Below, one piece after another: positions 50,013 to 59,291 of a DNA stretch of 64,000 nucleotides. The stretch spans positions 1,984,001 through 2,048,000 of the forward strand of contig NZ_CP178740.1 of the NCBI RefSeq assembly GCF_047324305.1. The letters run 5' to 3'. The notes below the pieces were generated by a model. That model was not told where the DNA came from, made no database searches, and worked only from the letters and a program-made list of their open reading frames with translations. Positions within the stretch are counted from its first letter, which is position 1. Each line of letters opens with the position of its first letter. This DNA comes from Acerihabitans sp047324305. Lineage in GTDB: Bacteria; Pseudomonadota; Gammaproteobacteria; Enterobacterales; Enterobacteriaceae. The position numbers were made by a program, and so were the translations under genes.

Positions 50013-50777
50013 TTAAATCAGGACGGCAGAGATAAAATTCTGGGTCCGCGGATTCTGGGGATGGAGCAAAACATCTTCCGGATTACCACTCTCAATGATC
50101 CCGCCTTCATCCATAAAGACCACGCGGTTGGCGACTTCCCGGGCAAAACCCAACTCATGGGTGACCACGATCATCGTCATTCCCTCGGCGGCGAGGCCGC
50201 GCATCACCGCCAGCACCTCGCCCACCATCTCCGGATCCAGCGCGGAGGTGGGTTCGTCAAACAGCATCAGCTTGGGTTTCATGGCCAGTGCGCGGGCAAT
50301 CGCCACCCGCTGCTGCTGTCCGCCGGAAAGTTCCAGCGGATAGGCGTCGCGCTTGTGGGCCAGCCCCACCCTGTCCAGCAGCGCCATGGCTTCCTCGGTG
50401 GCTTCCTTTACCGGCCGCAGCAGCACCTGCGTCGGCCCCTCGATAATATTTTCCAGGGCGGTTTTATCGGGAAACAGGTTAAAGCGCTGGAATACCATGC
50501 CGGTCTTCAGGCGCTGGCGGGCCACCTGACGGTCATTGAGCGGATAGAGCTTTTTACCCACGATGCGGTAGCCCACCAGCTCGTCATCCACCCAGATGCC
50601 GCCGCTGTCGATGCGCTCCAACTGGTTGATACAGCGTAAAAACGTGCTTTTCCCCGAGCCGGAAGGGCCGATAACGCACATGACCTCGCCGTGGTCTACA
50701 GACAGGTTAATGTTCTTAAGGGCCTGAAATTGGTCGAAATACTTATTCACATTGACGGCGTTGATGATGTTTTTCAT
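50013..50777 (-). CDS. Amino-acid ABC transporter ATPase of the ArgH-like operon
   Basis: The 254-residue GlnQ/HisP-type ATPase has Walker A GPSGSGKST, Q-loop VFQRFNLFPDKTALENI, signature LSGGQQQRVAIARALAM and Walker B MLFDEPTSALDPEM. ATG 50777 (MKNIINAVNVNKYF) is chosen by alignment; the frame extends to 50879 through the permease end without support. It lies 11 bases after the permease stop and 27 before the binding-protein gene. Confidence 0.92.
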   Translation of the reverse strand: MKNIINAVNVNKYFDQFQALKNINLSVDHGEVMCVIGPSGSGKSTFLRCINQLERIDSGGIWVDDELVGYRIVGKKLYPLNDRQVARQRLKTGMVFQRFNLFPDKTALENIIEGPTQVLLRPVKEATEEAMALLDRVGLAHKRDAYPLELSGGQQQRVAIARALAMKPKLMLFDEPTSALDPEMVGEVLAVMRGLAAEGMTMIVVTHELGFAREVANRVVFMDEGGIIESGNPEDVLLHPQNPRTQNFISAVLI

Positions 50778-50788
50778 CGGTCCTCCCG

Positions 50789-51655
50789 TTAGCGATCGCG
50801 GCGCCGGGTGCCACGGCCGAAATACCGTTCCAGACGCACCTGTCCAAGCGACAGCAGAGTCACCGCCACCAGATACCAAATGCCGGCGACAAACAGCAGT
50901 TCCATTACCCGGGCGTTGGCGAAATAGATGGTCTGGGCGTTATACAGCAGCTCGGAATACTGGATCATGCTGGCCAGGCTGGTGGTCTTCACCATGCTGA
51001 TAAATTCGTTGCCGATGGGGGGGATAATCACCCGCATCGCCTGGGGTAAAATAATGCGCCGCAGGGCATGCAGGCGGGTCATGCCAATGGTTTTAGCGGC
51101 TTCATACTGGCCCTGGTCCACCGACAGCAGGCCGGCGCGCACCACTTCCGAGGTATAGGCGCCCTGATTGATGCTCAGGCCGAGCAGCGCGGCCATAAAC
51201 GGCGTCATGATATCGACGGTGTGAACGCTGAATAGCCCGGGAATGCCCATGACCGGGAAGATCAGCGCCAGGTTGAACCACAGCAGTAATTGCAATATCA
51301 ACGGGGTACCGCGGAAAATCCAGGTGTAGCCGATAGCCACGGCGCGCAGCACCGGGTTTTGCGACATGCGCATCACCGCGATAACGACGCCGAAGATGAC
51401 GCCCAGCAGCATCGCCAGGACAGACATCACGATAGTATTGCCCAGGCCGAACAGAATGGCTTTGGCGGTCAGGAACTGGCCGACGAAGCGCCACTCGATG
51501 TTGCCGTGGGCGAAGGCATTGATCAGCAACGCCAGCAGCGCCAGAATAATCACCGAGGAGAAAATCCGGCCATAATAGCGCTGCGGCACGTGCTGATATT
51601 CGCTGAGATCGATCCTGGCGGACGGGTCGCCGCCAGGATAGCGCTGTTCGTTCAT
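50789..51655 (-). CDS. Amino-acid ABC transporter permease of the ArgH-like operon
   Basis: The 288-residue permease has an N-terminal hydrophilic extension of about 35 residues, then the usual helices with motifs YTWIFRGTPLILQLLLWFNLALIFP and EAAKTIGMTRLHALRRIILPQAMRVIIPPIGNEFI (EAA loop). The extended N-terminus is typical of the ArtM/YecS-like long permeases that contain both halves of the signal for membrane insertion. ATG 51655 follows GGGAG by 5 bases. It lies 15 bases after the lyase gene. Confidence 0.9.
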   Translation of the reverse strand: MNEQRYPGGDPSARIDLSEYQHVPQRYYGRIFSSVIILALLALLINAFAHGNIEWRFVGQFLTAKAILFGLGNTIVMSVLAMLLGVIFGVVIAVMRMSQNPVLRAVAIGYTWIFRGTPLILQLLLWFNLALIFPVMGIPGLFSVHTVDIMTPFMAALLGLSINQGAYTSEVVRAGLLSVDQGQYEAAKTIGMTRLHALRRIILPQAMRVIIPPIGNEFISMVKTTSLASMIQYSELLYNAQTIYFANARVMELLFVAGIWYLVAVTLLSLGQVRLERYFGRGTRRRDR

Positions 51656-51670
51656 AGCCACTCCCGCCGG

Positions 51671-53110
51671 TTATTCAACAGAGGTTAACGTCAGACCGGC
51701 ATAGCTGGTCACCCAGGCGGCCTGGGCCGCCAGTTTCAGGCGTAGCCGGGCGATTTGTTCGGCTACGCGGACCGGCGCGGTTCCGCCCCAGGCGCAACGC
51801 GCGTTGATAGCCGCCTCCAGGGTCAGGCACTGGCGCACCTCGCCGGTCAGGCGGGCATCCACCCCGGCCAGCTGATCGTCGCTGAGCTGGTGCAACGCCA
51901 GTTGTTGCTGTTCGCACAGCTGTACCAGCCGGCCGGTGATTTCATGGGCTTCTTTAAACGGCACACCCCGGCGGGACAGCCAGTCCGCCACCTCGGTGGC
52001 CAGGGTAAAGCCCTCCGGCGCCTGCTGCAGAAGTCGTTCGCGGTCGACGACCAGGGTCTCGATCATGCCGGCCATGGCCGGCAGAACCAATAACAGCTGT
52101 TCAACCGTATCCATGGCATTGCGCTTGTCTTCGATCAGATCGCGGTTATAGGACAGCGGCAGGCTTTTCATGGTGGCCAGCATCGCCGTCACGTTGCCGA
52201 TTAAGCGCCCGCTTTTGCCGCGGGTCAGCTCGGCGATATCGGGGTTTTTTTTCTGCGGCATAATGGAACTGCCGGTGGCGTACGCATCATGCAGCGATAC
52301 CCAGCGGAACTGGCGCGAGGCCCACAGGCAGACCTCTTCGCACAGCCTGGAGAGATTGACGCCGAGCATGCCGCCGGCAAACAGAAATTCCGCCACATGA
52401 TCGCGGCTGGCCACCGCGTCGATGGAATTTTCGCAGGGGCCGTCGTAACCCAGATCCCGCGCCGACAGCTCGGGGTGCATGGCAATCGCCGAACCGGCCA
52501 TGGCGGCGGCGCCCAGGGGGGACAGCGCGCAACGTTTATCCCAGTCCTGCAAGCGCTCGACGTCGCGGGCAAACGATTGGGCATGGGCCAGGAGCTGATG
52601 ACCGAACACAATGGGCTGGGCCTGCTGCAGGTGGGTAAAGCCGGGGGCGATGCTGTTGATATGCTGCTGCGCCTGCTGCACCAGCGCCGTTTGCAATCCC
52701 AGCAGGGCGAGGACGATTTTCCGCGCGTTATCGCGCAGGTAAAGGCGCAAATCGTTGGCGGTCTGGTCATTGCGGGACCGGCCGGCGCGCAGTTTACCGC
52801 CCAGTTCCCCCAGCCGCTCGGTCAGCATGCGCTCAATAAAGGTATGCACATCCTCATCATCAATACTGGGCTGGATACGGCCCTGGCGGTGGTCATCGGC
52901 CAATTGCCCGATGGCCGCCACCATCAGGTCGGTTTCCCGCGCGTCCAGCAGCCCGGCGCGCTGCAATTCGTAAGCATGGGCGCGGCAGCCTTCCAGGTCG
53001 TAGGCGGTGAGGGCAAAATAGGCGTCGGGGCTGCGCGACAGCGCGCTGAGCGCGGCGGCGGGGCCGCTTTTGAAGCGTGCTCCCCATAAACGTTCTACCG
53101 GTTGTGGCAT
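51671..53110 (-). CDS. Argininosuccinate-lyase-like enzyme (catabolic paralogue)
   Basis: The 479-residue member of the fumarase/aspartase superfamily has the ArgH layout: KLRAGRSRNDQ, the catalytic-His motif FTHLQQAQP (His160), and the signature loop ATGSSIMPQKKNPD with catalytic Ser281. It differs from the enterobacterial ArgH I recall (about 457 residues, starting MALWGGRF) and reads more like actinobacterial ArgH or the ArgH-like EDDS lyase. It is not next to argBCG; instead it begins an operon with an ABC importer and an MmgE/PrpD gene and faces a LysR gene. Cleavage of an N-substituted aspartate to fumarate is inferred; true argininosuccinate lyase remains possible. Confidence 0.85.
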   Translation of the reverse strand: MPQPVERLWGARFKSGPAAALSALSRSPDAYFALTAYDLEGCRAHAYELQRAGLLDARETDLMVAAIGQLADDHRQGRIQPSIDDEDVHTFIERMLTERLGELGGKLRAGRSRNDQTANDLRLYLRDNARKIVLALLGLQTALVQQAQQHINSIAPGFTHLQQAQPIVFGHQLLAHAQSFARDVERLQDWDKRCALSPLGAAAMAGSAIAMHPELSARDLGYDGPCENSIDAVASRDHVAEFLFAGGMLGVNLSRLCEEVCLWASRQFRWVSLHDAYATGSSIMPQKKNPDIAELTRGKSGRLIGNVTAMLATMKSLPLSYNRDLIEDKRNAMDTVEQLLLVLPAMAGMIETLVVDRERLLQQAPEGFTLATEVADWLSRRGVPFKEAHEITGRLVQLCEQQQLALHQLSDDQLAGVDARLTGEVRQCLTLEAAINARCAWGGTAPVRVAEQIARLRLKLAAQAAWVTSYAGLTLTSVE

Positions 53111-53276
53111 GGCATGCTCCTTTCATGGCATGGATGTTGCAATCTTTGCTTTATCCGCGGTCGGTGATGAAGACCGGAAGAAAAGAGGACAAACATCCGC
53201 TGGCCATGGCGAAATGAGATAAAAGAGGCTGTTAAATTGATAATGGAGAACGAGGGCGTGGGGGTAAATAGTTATT

Positions 53277-54260
53277 ATGGAAAGTCCACTTTCCAAATTT
53301 GGAAACACGTCGCCAGTCAAAAGTGATATTAATCAGCAGAACATTGGCGTTGCCGATTTAAAGCTTTTGCGGGTATTCAAAACGGTAGTTGAGGCCGGAG
53401 GATTTACCGCGGCCTGCAATGAATTAAATATCGGACTGGCGGCGATAAGTAAACAAATATCCGATCTTGAAATCCGTTTCGGCATGAAACTGTGCACCCG
53501 GGGACGTGAAGGGTTTTATCTTACCGAGCATGGCAAAGTGGCTTATCTGGCGTGCCTTGATTTGTTCTCATCGATAAATCAGTTCCGGGATACGTTAAAC
53601 CATGCCCGCCATGAAATATTCGGTGAATTAAATATCGGCATTATCGATAATACCATCACCGACGCGCAGTCACCGGTGGTGGGGGCGCTAAGCGAGATAC
53701 ACCGCCAGGCGCCCAAGGTCAGCGTGCGTCTCCATGCCACCCAGCTTGAGGAAATCGAGCGCGGCGTTATCGACGGCCGTTTCACCTGTGGCATAATACC
53801 CGTCTACCAGGAAAAACCCGATTTTGATTATTTCTTCCTTTATCATGAAATAGCCTATCTTTGCTGTTCAAACCGGCATGAGCTGTTTTCTTTGGCGCCT
53901 AACGCATTAACCAATGAGCGTATTGCCAGCGCCAGTTTAATCAGGCATTTCTACACCAATCATGGCCATCAAAATCCCGGGCTTCATTTTTCCTCTTCCA
54001 ACGCCGTGGCGGTACAGGTCGAAGCGGTTACCATGCTTATCCTTACCGGTAATTATGTCGGATTTTTGCCCGCACATTATATCAGCCGCTATGAGCGCGA
54101 AGGAAAAATCAAAGCGCTCAAACCGGAGAATATCTCGGTGACCACGCCGTTTAATCTGGTGGTAAAAAGAGGCGCGGCGTTAAATTCCGTGGTGAAGTTA
54201 TTTCGTGATGCGCTTAAAAATGCCGCCATCGCCCCGGCGGATCATACCGGGGCAGAATAA
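53277..54260 (+). CDS. LysR-family regulator of the ArgH-like operon
   Basis: The 327-residue regulator has its helix-turn-helix at residues 27-85 (LKLLRVFKTVVEAGGFTAACNELNIGLAAISKQISDLEIRFG). About 25 residues precede the usual LysR start, and they are encoded by DNA that forms two perfect palindromes. No alternative start codon exists before the domain, so ATG 53277 is retained despite a weak ribosome-binding site (GGGGG 12 bases upstream). It is divergent to the eight-gene operon and is its probable regulator. Confidence 0.88.
   Translation: MESPLSKFGNTSPVKSDINQQNIGVADLKLLRVFKTVVEAGGFTAACNELNIGLAAISKQISDLEIRFGMKLCTRGREGFYLTEHGKVAYLACLDLFSSINQFRDTLNHARHEIFGELNIGIIDNTITDAQSPVVGALSEIHRQAPKVSVRLHATQLEEIERGVIDGRFTCGIIPVYQEKPDFDYFFLYHEIAYLCCSNRHELFSLAPNALTNERIASASLIRHFYTNHGHQNPGLHFSSSNAVAVQVEAVTMLILTGNYVGFLPAHYISRYEREGKIKALKPENISVTTPFNLVVKRGAALNSVVKLFRDALKNAAIAPADHTGAE
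53279..53305. promoter_or_regulatory. Two overlapping perfect 16-bp palindromes at the LysR start
   Basis: GGAAAGTCCACTTTCC (53279-53294) and TTTCCAAATTTGGAAA (53290-53305) are each perfect 16-bp palindromes sharing five bases. They cover codons 1-10 of the LysR gene and give GGAAA/TTTCC half-sites at regular intervals. Autoregulation or roadblock binding by the LysR product, or by another dimeric repressor, is likely. Confidence 0.55.
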
Positions 54261-54407
54261 TGCACCGGCCCCGCGGCATTGCACCACCCCTGGGCAATCG
54301 CTTAAAAGATTTATCACCCACTTGGAAAATATCCCGCAGCGCCATTCACCTTACCGATTCCGCCCGCCGAACTGACATTGGTTAAATTTATTTACATATG
54401 TAAAGCT

Positions 54408-54429
54408 AATGAGTAGTATTCTCATTATC
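54408..54429 (-). promoter_or_regulatory. Fur box upstream of the siderophore receptor
   Basis: On the minus strand the site starts GATAATGAGAAT and continues ACTACTCATT, close to the Fur consensus GATAATGATAATCATTATC in its left half and symmetric overall (AATGAG/CTCATT arms). It lies about 120 bases before the receptor ATG. Iron-dependent repression of the receptor is expected. Confidence 0.6.
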
Positions 54430-54545
54430 TTCTTTGCGCGCCCTTCTATGCCAGACTCATCAGGCTGCGCGGGGGCGGGAAAGAATCATAAAAGTAGCGG
54501 TCAACTCATTGATTTAACAAAACAACGGTCTTGTGGAGAAAGAGA

Positions 54546-56732
54546 ATGTCGGCAGTGCCAGGGGTAATGAAACGCAGCGCGGGGCAACGGGTAACTCATT
54601 CAGGCTGGACATGCTCTTTGTCCCTTATTGCCACGTTGATTTCATCCTTTGTCAATCCGGCATGGGCGGATGAGCCGGCCGGCGAAAAAGCGTCTTCTGA
54701 TGAAACGATGGTGGTCAATGCCCAGGCAAGCGGCGCAACCGATGCCGCCCGGCAGGATTACAGTGTGCCGGTCACCCGCGCCGGAACAAAAATGCTGCTG
54801 GTGCCGCGTGATATTCCTCAGTCCGTCAGCATTATCAGCAAACAGCGCATGCAGGATCAAGACCTGCAAACCGTGGGCGAGGTGCTGACCAATACCACGG
54901 GCATAACCGCCAATAATATCGACTCCGATCGTTCAACGTATTATTCCCGCGGTTTTTTCATCAACAATTTTCTTTATGATGATATTCCCACCACCCTGAG
55001 CGACGTTTGGAACTTCGGCGACGCCGGTTCGGATACCGCCATTTATGATCGTATCGAAGTGGTGCGCGGCGCAACGGGGCTCCTGACCGGATCGGGCAAT
55101 CCCTCCGCCGCTATCAATATGGTGCGCAAACGTGCCGATAGCCGCGAATTCCAAGGATCTGTTTCCGGCACTTACGGCACGTGGGATAAGCAACGGATGG
55201 TAGCCGATCTTTCCGCGCCGCTGACGGAATCAGGCAACGTGCGCGGCCGCGTTATTGCCGGCTACCAGGATAACGATACCTGGCTTGATCGCTATCATAA
55301 CCGCAAAAAATTCATTTATGGCGTTATTGACGCCGACCTGACGGATTCCACCACGCTATCATTGGGTTATGATTATCAGGAAAGCGATACCAGCAATCCC
55401 ACCTGGGGCGGGTTGCCGACCTGGTACAGCGACGGCAGCCGCACGCATTTTGACCGCAGTTTTAATCCGGCGCCGGACTGGAGCTACTCCAGCCATGAGT
55501 CGAAAAAAGTCTTTGCCGATCTGACCCAGCGCTTTGCCAACGGCTGGCAGTTGCGCGTCAACGGCACCCATGCCGAAACCGATTTCGACTCCAAGCTGAT
55601 GTATGCCGACGGTTTCCCGGATAAGGACACCGGCGAGGGCGTTTCCGCCTACGGCGGCTGGAATAAAGGCAAACGTAAGCTGGATTCCGTCGATACCTAC
55701 GCCACGGGACCCTTTGAGCTGCTGGGCCGACAGCATGAGCTGGTGGCCGGCGCCAGCTACAGCAAACAAAATAATCATTTTTTTAACTCCCAGGCCACCA
55801 TTACCGAGTCCGATATCGGCAATTATAACAACTGGAACGGCCATATCGCCGATGCGGACTGGAGTCCATGGGTTGATTATTCCAACGACACCATCCGGCA
55901 AAAATCGGTCTATACCGCGGCCCGTTTTTCGCTGGCCGATCCGCTGCACCTGATCGTCGGGGCGCGCTACACCGACTGGCGCGCCAATGGCTCGACCGCC
56001 ACCAGCGATAAAGACGACGTCACGCCCTACGCCGGCCTGATTTATGATATCAACGACACCTGGTCCGCTTATACCAGCTATACCGCCATCTTCCAGCCGC
56101 AGACCTACCGGGACGCCAGTAAAAACTATCTGGACCCGACGACGGGTAAAAACTATGAAGCCGGCCTGAAAGGCGACTGGTACAACAGCCGCCTGACCGC
56201 GTCTTTGGCGATTTTCCGTATCGAGCAGGATAATGTGGCGCAAAGCGAAGGCACCTATATTCCCGGTACGACGGAAATGGCCTATCGCGGCGTCGACGGC
56301 ACCGTCAGCAAAGGCGTCGAGTTCGAACTTAACGGCGCGGTAACCGACAACTGGCAAGTCACTTTTGGCGGCGCGCGTTATGTGGCCGACGATCAGGACG
56401 GCAACGCCATCAACGCCGAACTGCCGCGCACCTCGCTGAAATTGTTTACCCGTTATCAACTGCCGATGCTGCCCGATCTGGCGGTGGGCGGCGGCGTAAA
56501 CTGGCAGAACCATACCTGGCAGGATGCCGCCGGCCCGCAGGGTACGATGCGCGCCGACCAGGGCAGCTACGCGCTGGTCAGCCTGTTCAGCCGCTACCAG
56601 GTTACCCGCCAGCTTTCGGTGCAGGCCAATATCAACAACCTGTTCGACAAAGAGTACTATGACTACCTCGGTCCTTACGCGGTATATGGCGCGCCGCGCA
56701 ATATGTCGGTAACGGTGGGTTACACCTTCTGA
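54546..56732 (+). CDS. fhuE: TonB-dependent ferric-hydroxamate siderophore receptor, FhuE-like
   Basis: The 728-residue outer-membrane receptor has a signal peptide (cleaved near PAWA-DEP), a TonB box region (DETMVVNAQ), a plug domain with RDIPQSVSIISKQRMQDQDLQTVGEVLTNTTGI and EVVRGATGLLTGSGNPSAAINMVRK, and a 22-strand barrel ending VTVGYTF. Long stretches match E. coli FhuE (receptor for ferric coprogen, ferrioxamine B and rhodotorulic acid), for example DVTPYAGLIYDINDTWS and FRIEQDNVAQSEGT. ATG 54546 has GGAG 7 bases upstream; a TTG at 54531 overlaps that site. A Fur box precedes it and a strong hairpin follows. Confidence 0.92.
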   Translation: MSAVPGVMKRSAGQRVTHSGWTCSLSLIATLISSFVNPAWADEPAGEKASSDETMVVNAQASGATDAARQDYSVPVTRAGTKMLLVPRDIPQSVSIISKQRMQDQDLQTVGEVLTNTTGITANNIDSDRSTYYSRGFFINNFLYDDIPTTLSDVWNFGDAGSDTAIYDRIEVVRGATGLLTGSGNPSAAINMVRKRADSREFQGSVSGTYGTWDKQRMVADLSAPLTESGNVRGRVIAGYQDNDTWLDRYHNRKKFIYGVIDADLTDSTTLSLGYDYQESDTSNPTWGGLPTWYSDGSRTHFDRSFNPAPDWSYSSHESKKVFADLTQRFANGWQLRVNGTHAETDFDSKLMYADGFPDKDTGEGVSAYGGWNKGKRKLDSVDTYATGPFELLGRQHELVAGASYSKQNNHFFNSQATITESDIGNYNNWNGHIADADWSPWVDYSNDTIRQKSVYTAARFSLADPLHLIVGARYTDWRANGSTATSDKDDVTPYAGLIYDINDTWSAYTSYTAIFQPQTYRDASKNYLDPTTGKNYEAGLKGDWYNSRLTASLAIFRIEQDNVAQSEGTYIPGTTEMAYRGVDGTVSKGVEFELNGAVTDNWQVTFGGARYVADDQDGNAINAELPRTSLKLFTRYQLPMLPDLAVGGGVNWQNHTWQDAAGPQGTMRADQGSYALVSLFSRYQVTRQLSVQANINNLFDKEYYDYLGPYAVYGAPRNMSVTVGYTF

Positions 56733-56737
56733 TCATA

Positions 56738-56765
56738 GACAGGGCGGGAGATATCCCGCCTTGTC
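56738..56765 (+). terminator. Terminator of the FhuE-like gene
   Basis: A 12-bp stem GACAGGGCGGGA/TCCCGCCTTGTC (one G-U pair, GATA loop) starts 5 bases after the stop codon, followed by TTCTGG. The stem is strong and the T-run is poor, so it may be a mixed terminator. It also separates this gene from the converging idnR. Confidence 0.65.
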
Positions 56766-56808
56766 TTCTGGCATCCATACCCGTTAAACCGCGGTTTTAA
56801 CAGCGGCG

Positions 56809-57801
56809 TCAAATCGTTCCTCCTTTAAAAATCTGGTAGCCTAGGTCAATAGAGTAATTGACATCTTCATGGCGGATTTTTTTCAGCACCATTTCCGCCG
56901 CGCATTTTCCCATGCCGATACGCGGGGTAATAACGCTTGCCAGGCGGGGGGTTATGGCCCGGCCGATATCCAGCCCATGGAAACCGGCGATGGCGATATC
57001 GCCGGGGACGGGGATATTTTGCCGCAGGCATTCCAGCAGCGCGCCCACGGCGATGTCGTCATTGGTGCAAAACAGACCGTCCAGATCGGGGAAGCGTTTT
57101 AGCGCCTGGTTAAAAATATCGGCGCCGAGGGAAAACGAGGATATTTCATTGGCGGTGAGCATCAGCGGGGTTAAATCGTAAGACTTCATCGCCTGGGCAT
57201 ACCCCTGGTAGCGCTGGCGGTCGCGCAGATCATCCCGCGAACCAAGATAGACAACCCGGCGTTTGCCGCTGGCCAGCATGGTCGACATCATATCGAAAGC
57301 CGCTTCCTGGTTATCATAGCCCACCTGGATATCCATAAATTCCTCACGGGTATCCATCACTTCAACAACGGGGATTTTAGCGGCCAGCAGGCTTTTTATA
57401 CTGCGCAGGGTATGTTCTTTTTCCATCAAAATAATGCCGTCGATGCTGTAGGAAAGCAGATTAACAATCTGCTGCTCTTCCGTTTCCTTGCTGTAATTAT
57501 AATTGGCGATTAATGTCTGGTAATTATTAACCGAGGTTACGGACTCGATACCGGCCAGCACGTCGGAAAATACCTGATTATTAAACGACGGCACCAGGAT
57601 GCCGATGGAGTGGCTGATGGAATTCAGCATCATCTCCGGCGCCCTGTTTGGAATATAATTCAACTCTTCGATAATACCGGCTATTTTGGTCCCGGTCGCC
57701 TTGGCAACTTTTTCCGGCGTGCGCAGATAACGGCTGACCGTGGTTTTGGTGACGCCGGCAAAGGTGGCGATGTCTTGCATGCTGACCCGGTATTTTTTCA
57801 T
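56809..57801 (-). CDS. idnR: LacI-family idonate/gluconate regulator
   Basis: The 330-residue LacI-type protein has a helix-turn-helix MQDIATFAGVTKTTVSRYLRTPEKVAKATG at the N-terminus and a periplasmic-binding-protein-like domain. It matches E. coli IdnR strongly: NYIPNRAPEMMLN, GILVPSFNNQVF, YQTLIANYNYSKETEE and LFCTNDDIAVGALLECL. IdnR senses idonate or 5-ketogluconate and controls the idn genes. ATG 57801 (MKKYRVSMQDIA) aligns with family starts. It is the last gene of idnD-idnO-idnT-idnR, the same order as in E. coli. Confidence 0.93.
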   Translation of the reverse strand: MKKYRVSMQDIATFAGVTKTTVSRYLRTPEKVAKATGTKIAGIIEELNYIPNRAPEMMLNSISHSIGILVPSFNNQVFSDVLAGIESVTSVNNYQTLIANYNYSKETEEQQIVNLLSYSIDGIILMEKEHTLRSIKSLLAAKIPVVEVMDTREEFMDIQVGYDNQEAAFDMMSTMLASGKRRVVYLGSRDDLRDRQRYQGYAQAMKSYDLTPLMLTANEISSFSLGADIFNQALKRFPDLDGLFCTNDDIAVGALLECLRQNIPVPGDIAIAGFHGLDIGRAITPRLASVITPRIGMGKCAAEMVLKKIRHEDVNYSIDLGYQIFKGGTI

Positions 57802-57890
57802 TCCACCCTCTCTGATGATCCCGGTCCGGCAGCCATGGCCGGCAGACCGGGAATATCCTTTCGCGTTACGCTCCAAAAAATCTGTGCCAA

Positions 57891-59210
57891 CTAATGGATA
57901 ATCATATTGAGCAATAGTACACCGGCTAATCCGATAAACGAGATCAGTGTTTCCATGACCGTCCAGGTTTTCAAGGTTTCAGCCACGCTCAGGTTAAAAT
58001 AACCCTTAAACAGCCAAAAGCCCGGGTCGTTGACATGGGATGCGATCACGCTGCCCGCGCCGGTCGCCAGCACCATAAGCGCCGGATCGGCATGGGTGAC
58101 GGCGATAATCGGTAAAACAATGCCCGAGGTGGTGATCGCCGCCACGGTGGCCGACCCCAGCGCGATGCGCAATAACGCCGCGACGCACCAGCACATGACA
58201 AGCGGCGACAGCGACGTGCCGCGCATGATATTGGCGATAAAATCACCGACGCCGCTGTCCACCAATACCTGTTTAAAGGCGCCGCCGCCGGCGATAATAA
58301 AAATGATCATGGCGATGGCGGCAATGGAATCGCCCAGGATATCCATCACCTGGCCGATCTGGCGCCCGCTGCGCAGGCCGAGAGTAAAAATACCCAGTAC
58401 GATGGCGGCAAACAGCGCCACGGCGGGATTACCGATAAATTCCAGCAACAGACGCACGCCGTCGTCTTTCGCCATGGTCATGTCGGCGATCGCGGCCAAT
58501 GCCATCAGAATGACCGGGATAATGGCCACGGTCATGCTGACGGCAAAACCGGGCATTTCCTGTTCGGTAAAAATTTTCGGGTTGAATAATCCCGCCGGCG
58601 GTTCTTTTTCAAATTTTTTCAGCAGTTTGGAAAAAAGGGGGCCGGCGATAATGACGGTCGGAATAGCGATGATCAGGCCATAAATCAGCGTGGTGCCCAG
58701 GTTGGCGTTAAAAATGATGGCGATAGCGGTAGGGCCGGGATGCGGCGGCAAAAAGCAATGGGTCACCGACAGGGCGGCGACCATCGGAATGCCCACATAC
58801 AGCAAAGGCAGCCCCGAGGCGGCCACAATGGTAAATACCAACGGCAACAAGAGGACGAAACCGACTTCATAGAACATCGCCAGGCCGACCACCAACCCGG
58901 TTATCACCAGCGCCCACTGGATGCGTTGTTTGCCAAAAAACTGTATCAGCGTCGTGGCGATGCGCTGGGCGGCGCCGGTATCGGAGATCAGGCGTCCGAG
59001 CATGGCGCCGAATCCCAGGATCATCGCCAAACCACCCAAGGTGCCGCCAATACCGTTTTGAATCGAGTGCATGACCGCCAGCGGTTTCATGCCCTCGGCG
59101 ATACCCACCACCGCCGCCACAAACACCAGGGCGATAAAACCATTGACTTTAAATTTGATCATCAATATCAGGAGTAATATTACCCCTAATGCAATAATTA
59201 TAATCGGCAT
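57891..59210 (-). CDS. idnT: GntP-family gluconate/idonate permease
   Basis: The 439-residue proton symporter of the inner membrane has the same length as E. coli IdnT. Typical segments include SIQNGIGGTLGGLAMILGFGAMLGRLISDTGAAQRIATTLI, CFLPPHPGPTAIAIIF and ASHVNDPGFWLFKGYF. It imports gluconate, idonate or 5-ketogluconate. ATG 59210 (MPIIII) follows GGGGA by 7 bases; an upstream TTG at 59216 is not favoured. It follows idnO after 81 bases. Confidence 0.94.
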   Translation of the reverse strand: MPIIIIALGVILLLILMIKFKVNGFIALVFVAAVVGIAEGMKPLAVMHSIQNGIGGTLGGLAMILGFGAMLGRLISDTGAAQRIATTLIQFFGKQRIQWALVITGLVVGLAMFYEVGFVLLLPLVFTIVAASGLPLLYVGIPMVAALSVTHCFLPPHPGPTAIAIIFNANLGTTLIYGLIIAIPTVIIAGPLFSKLLKKFEKEPPAGLFNPKIFTEQEMPGFAVSMTVAIIPVILMALAAIADMTMAKDDGVRLLLEFIGNPAVALFAAIVLGIFTLGLRSGRQIGQVMDILGDSIAAIAMIIFIIAGGGAFKQVLVDSGVGDFIANIMRGTSLSPLVMCWCVAALLRIALGSATVAAITTSGIVLPIIAVTHADPALMVLATGAGSVIASHVNDPGFWLFKGYFNLSVAETLKTWTVMETLISFIGLAGVLLLNMIIH

Positions 59211-59291
59211 ATCCAATCCCCATGCTAATGACGAAAAGTCGCCCGCGGGCGGCTCCCGTCATTTATTTATTATTCGTTATTTTTTTTACTT

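Noticed and set aside
55359..56513. Minus-strand frame (384 codons) inside the FhuE-like gene
   Set aside because: Shadow of the receptor; product is low in recognisable motifs and has no start signal.
54408..56765. Idea that the TonB receptor feeds the neighbouring ArgH-like operon with an aspartate-based metallophore
   Set aside because: The receptor matches FhuE over long stretches, which points to hydroxamate siderophores; its Fur box and terminator make it an independent unit.
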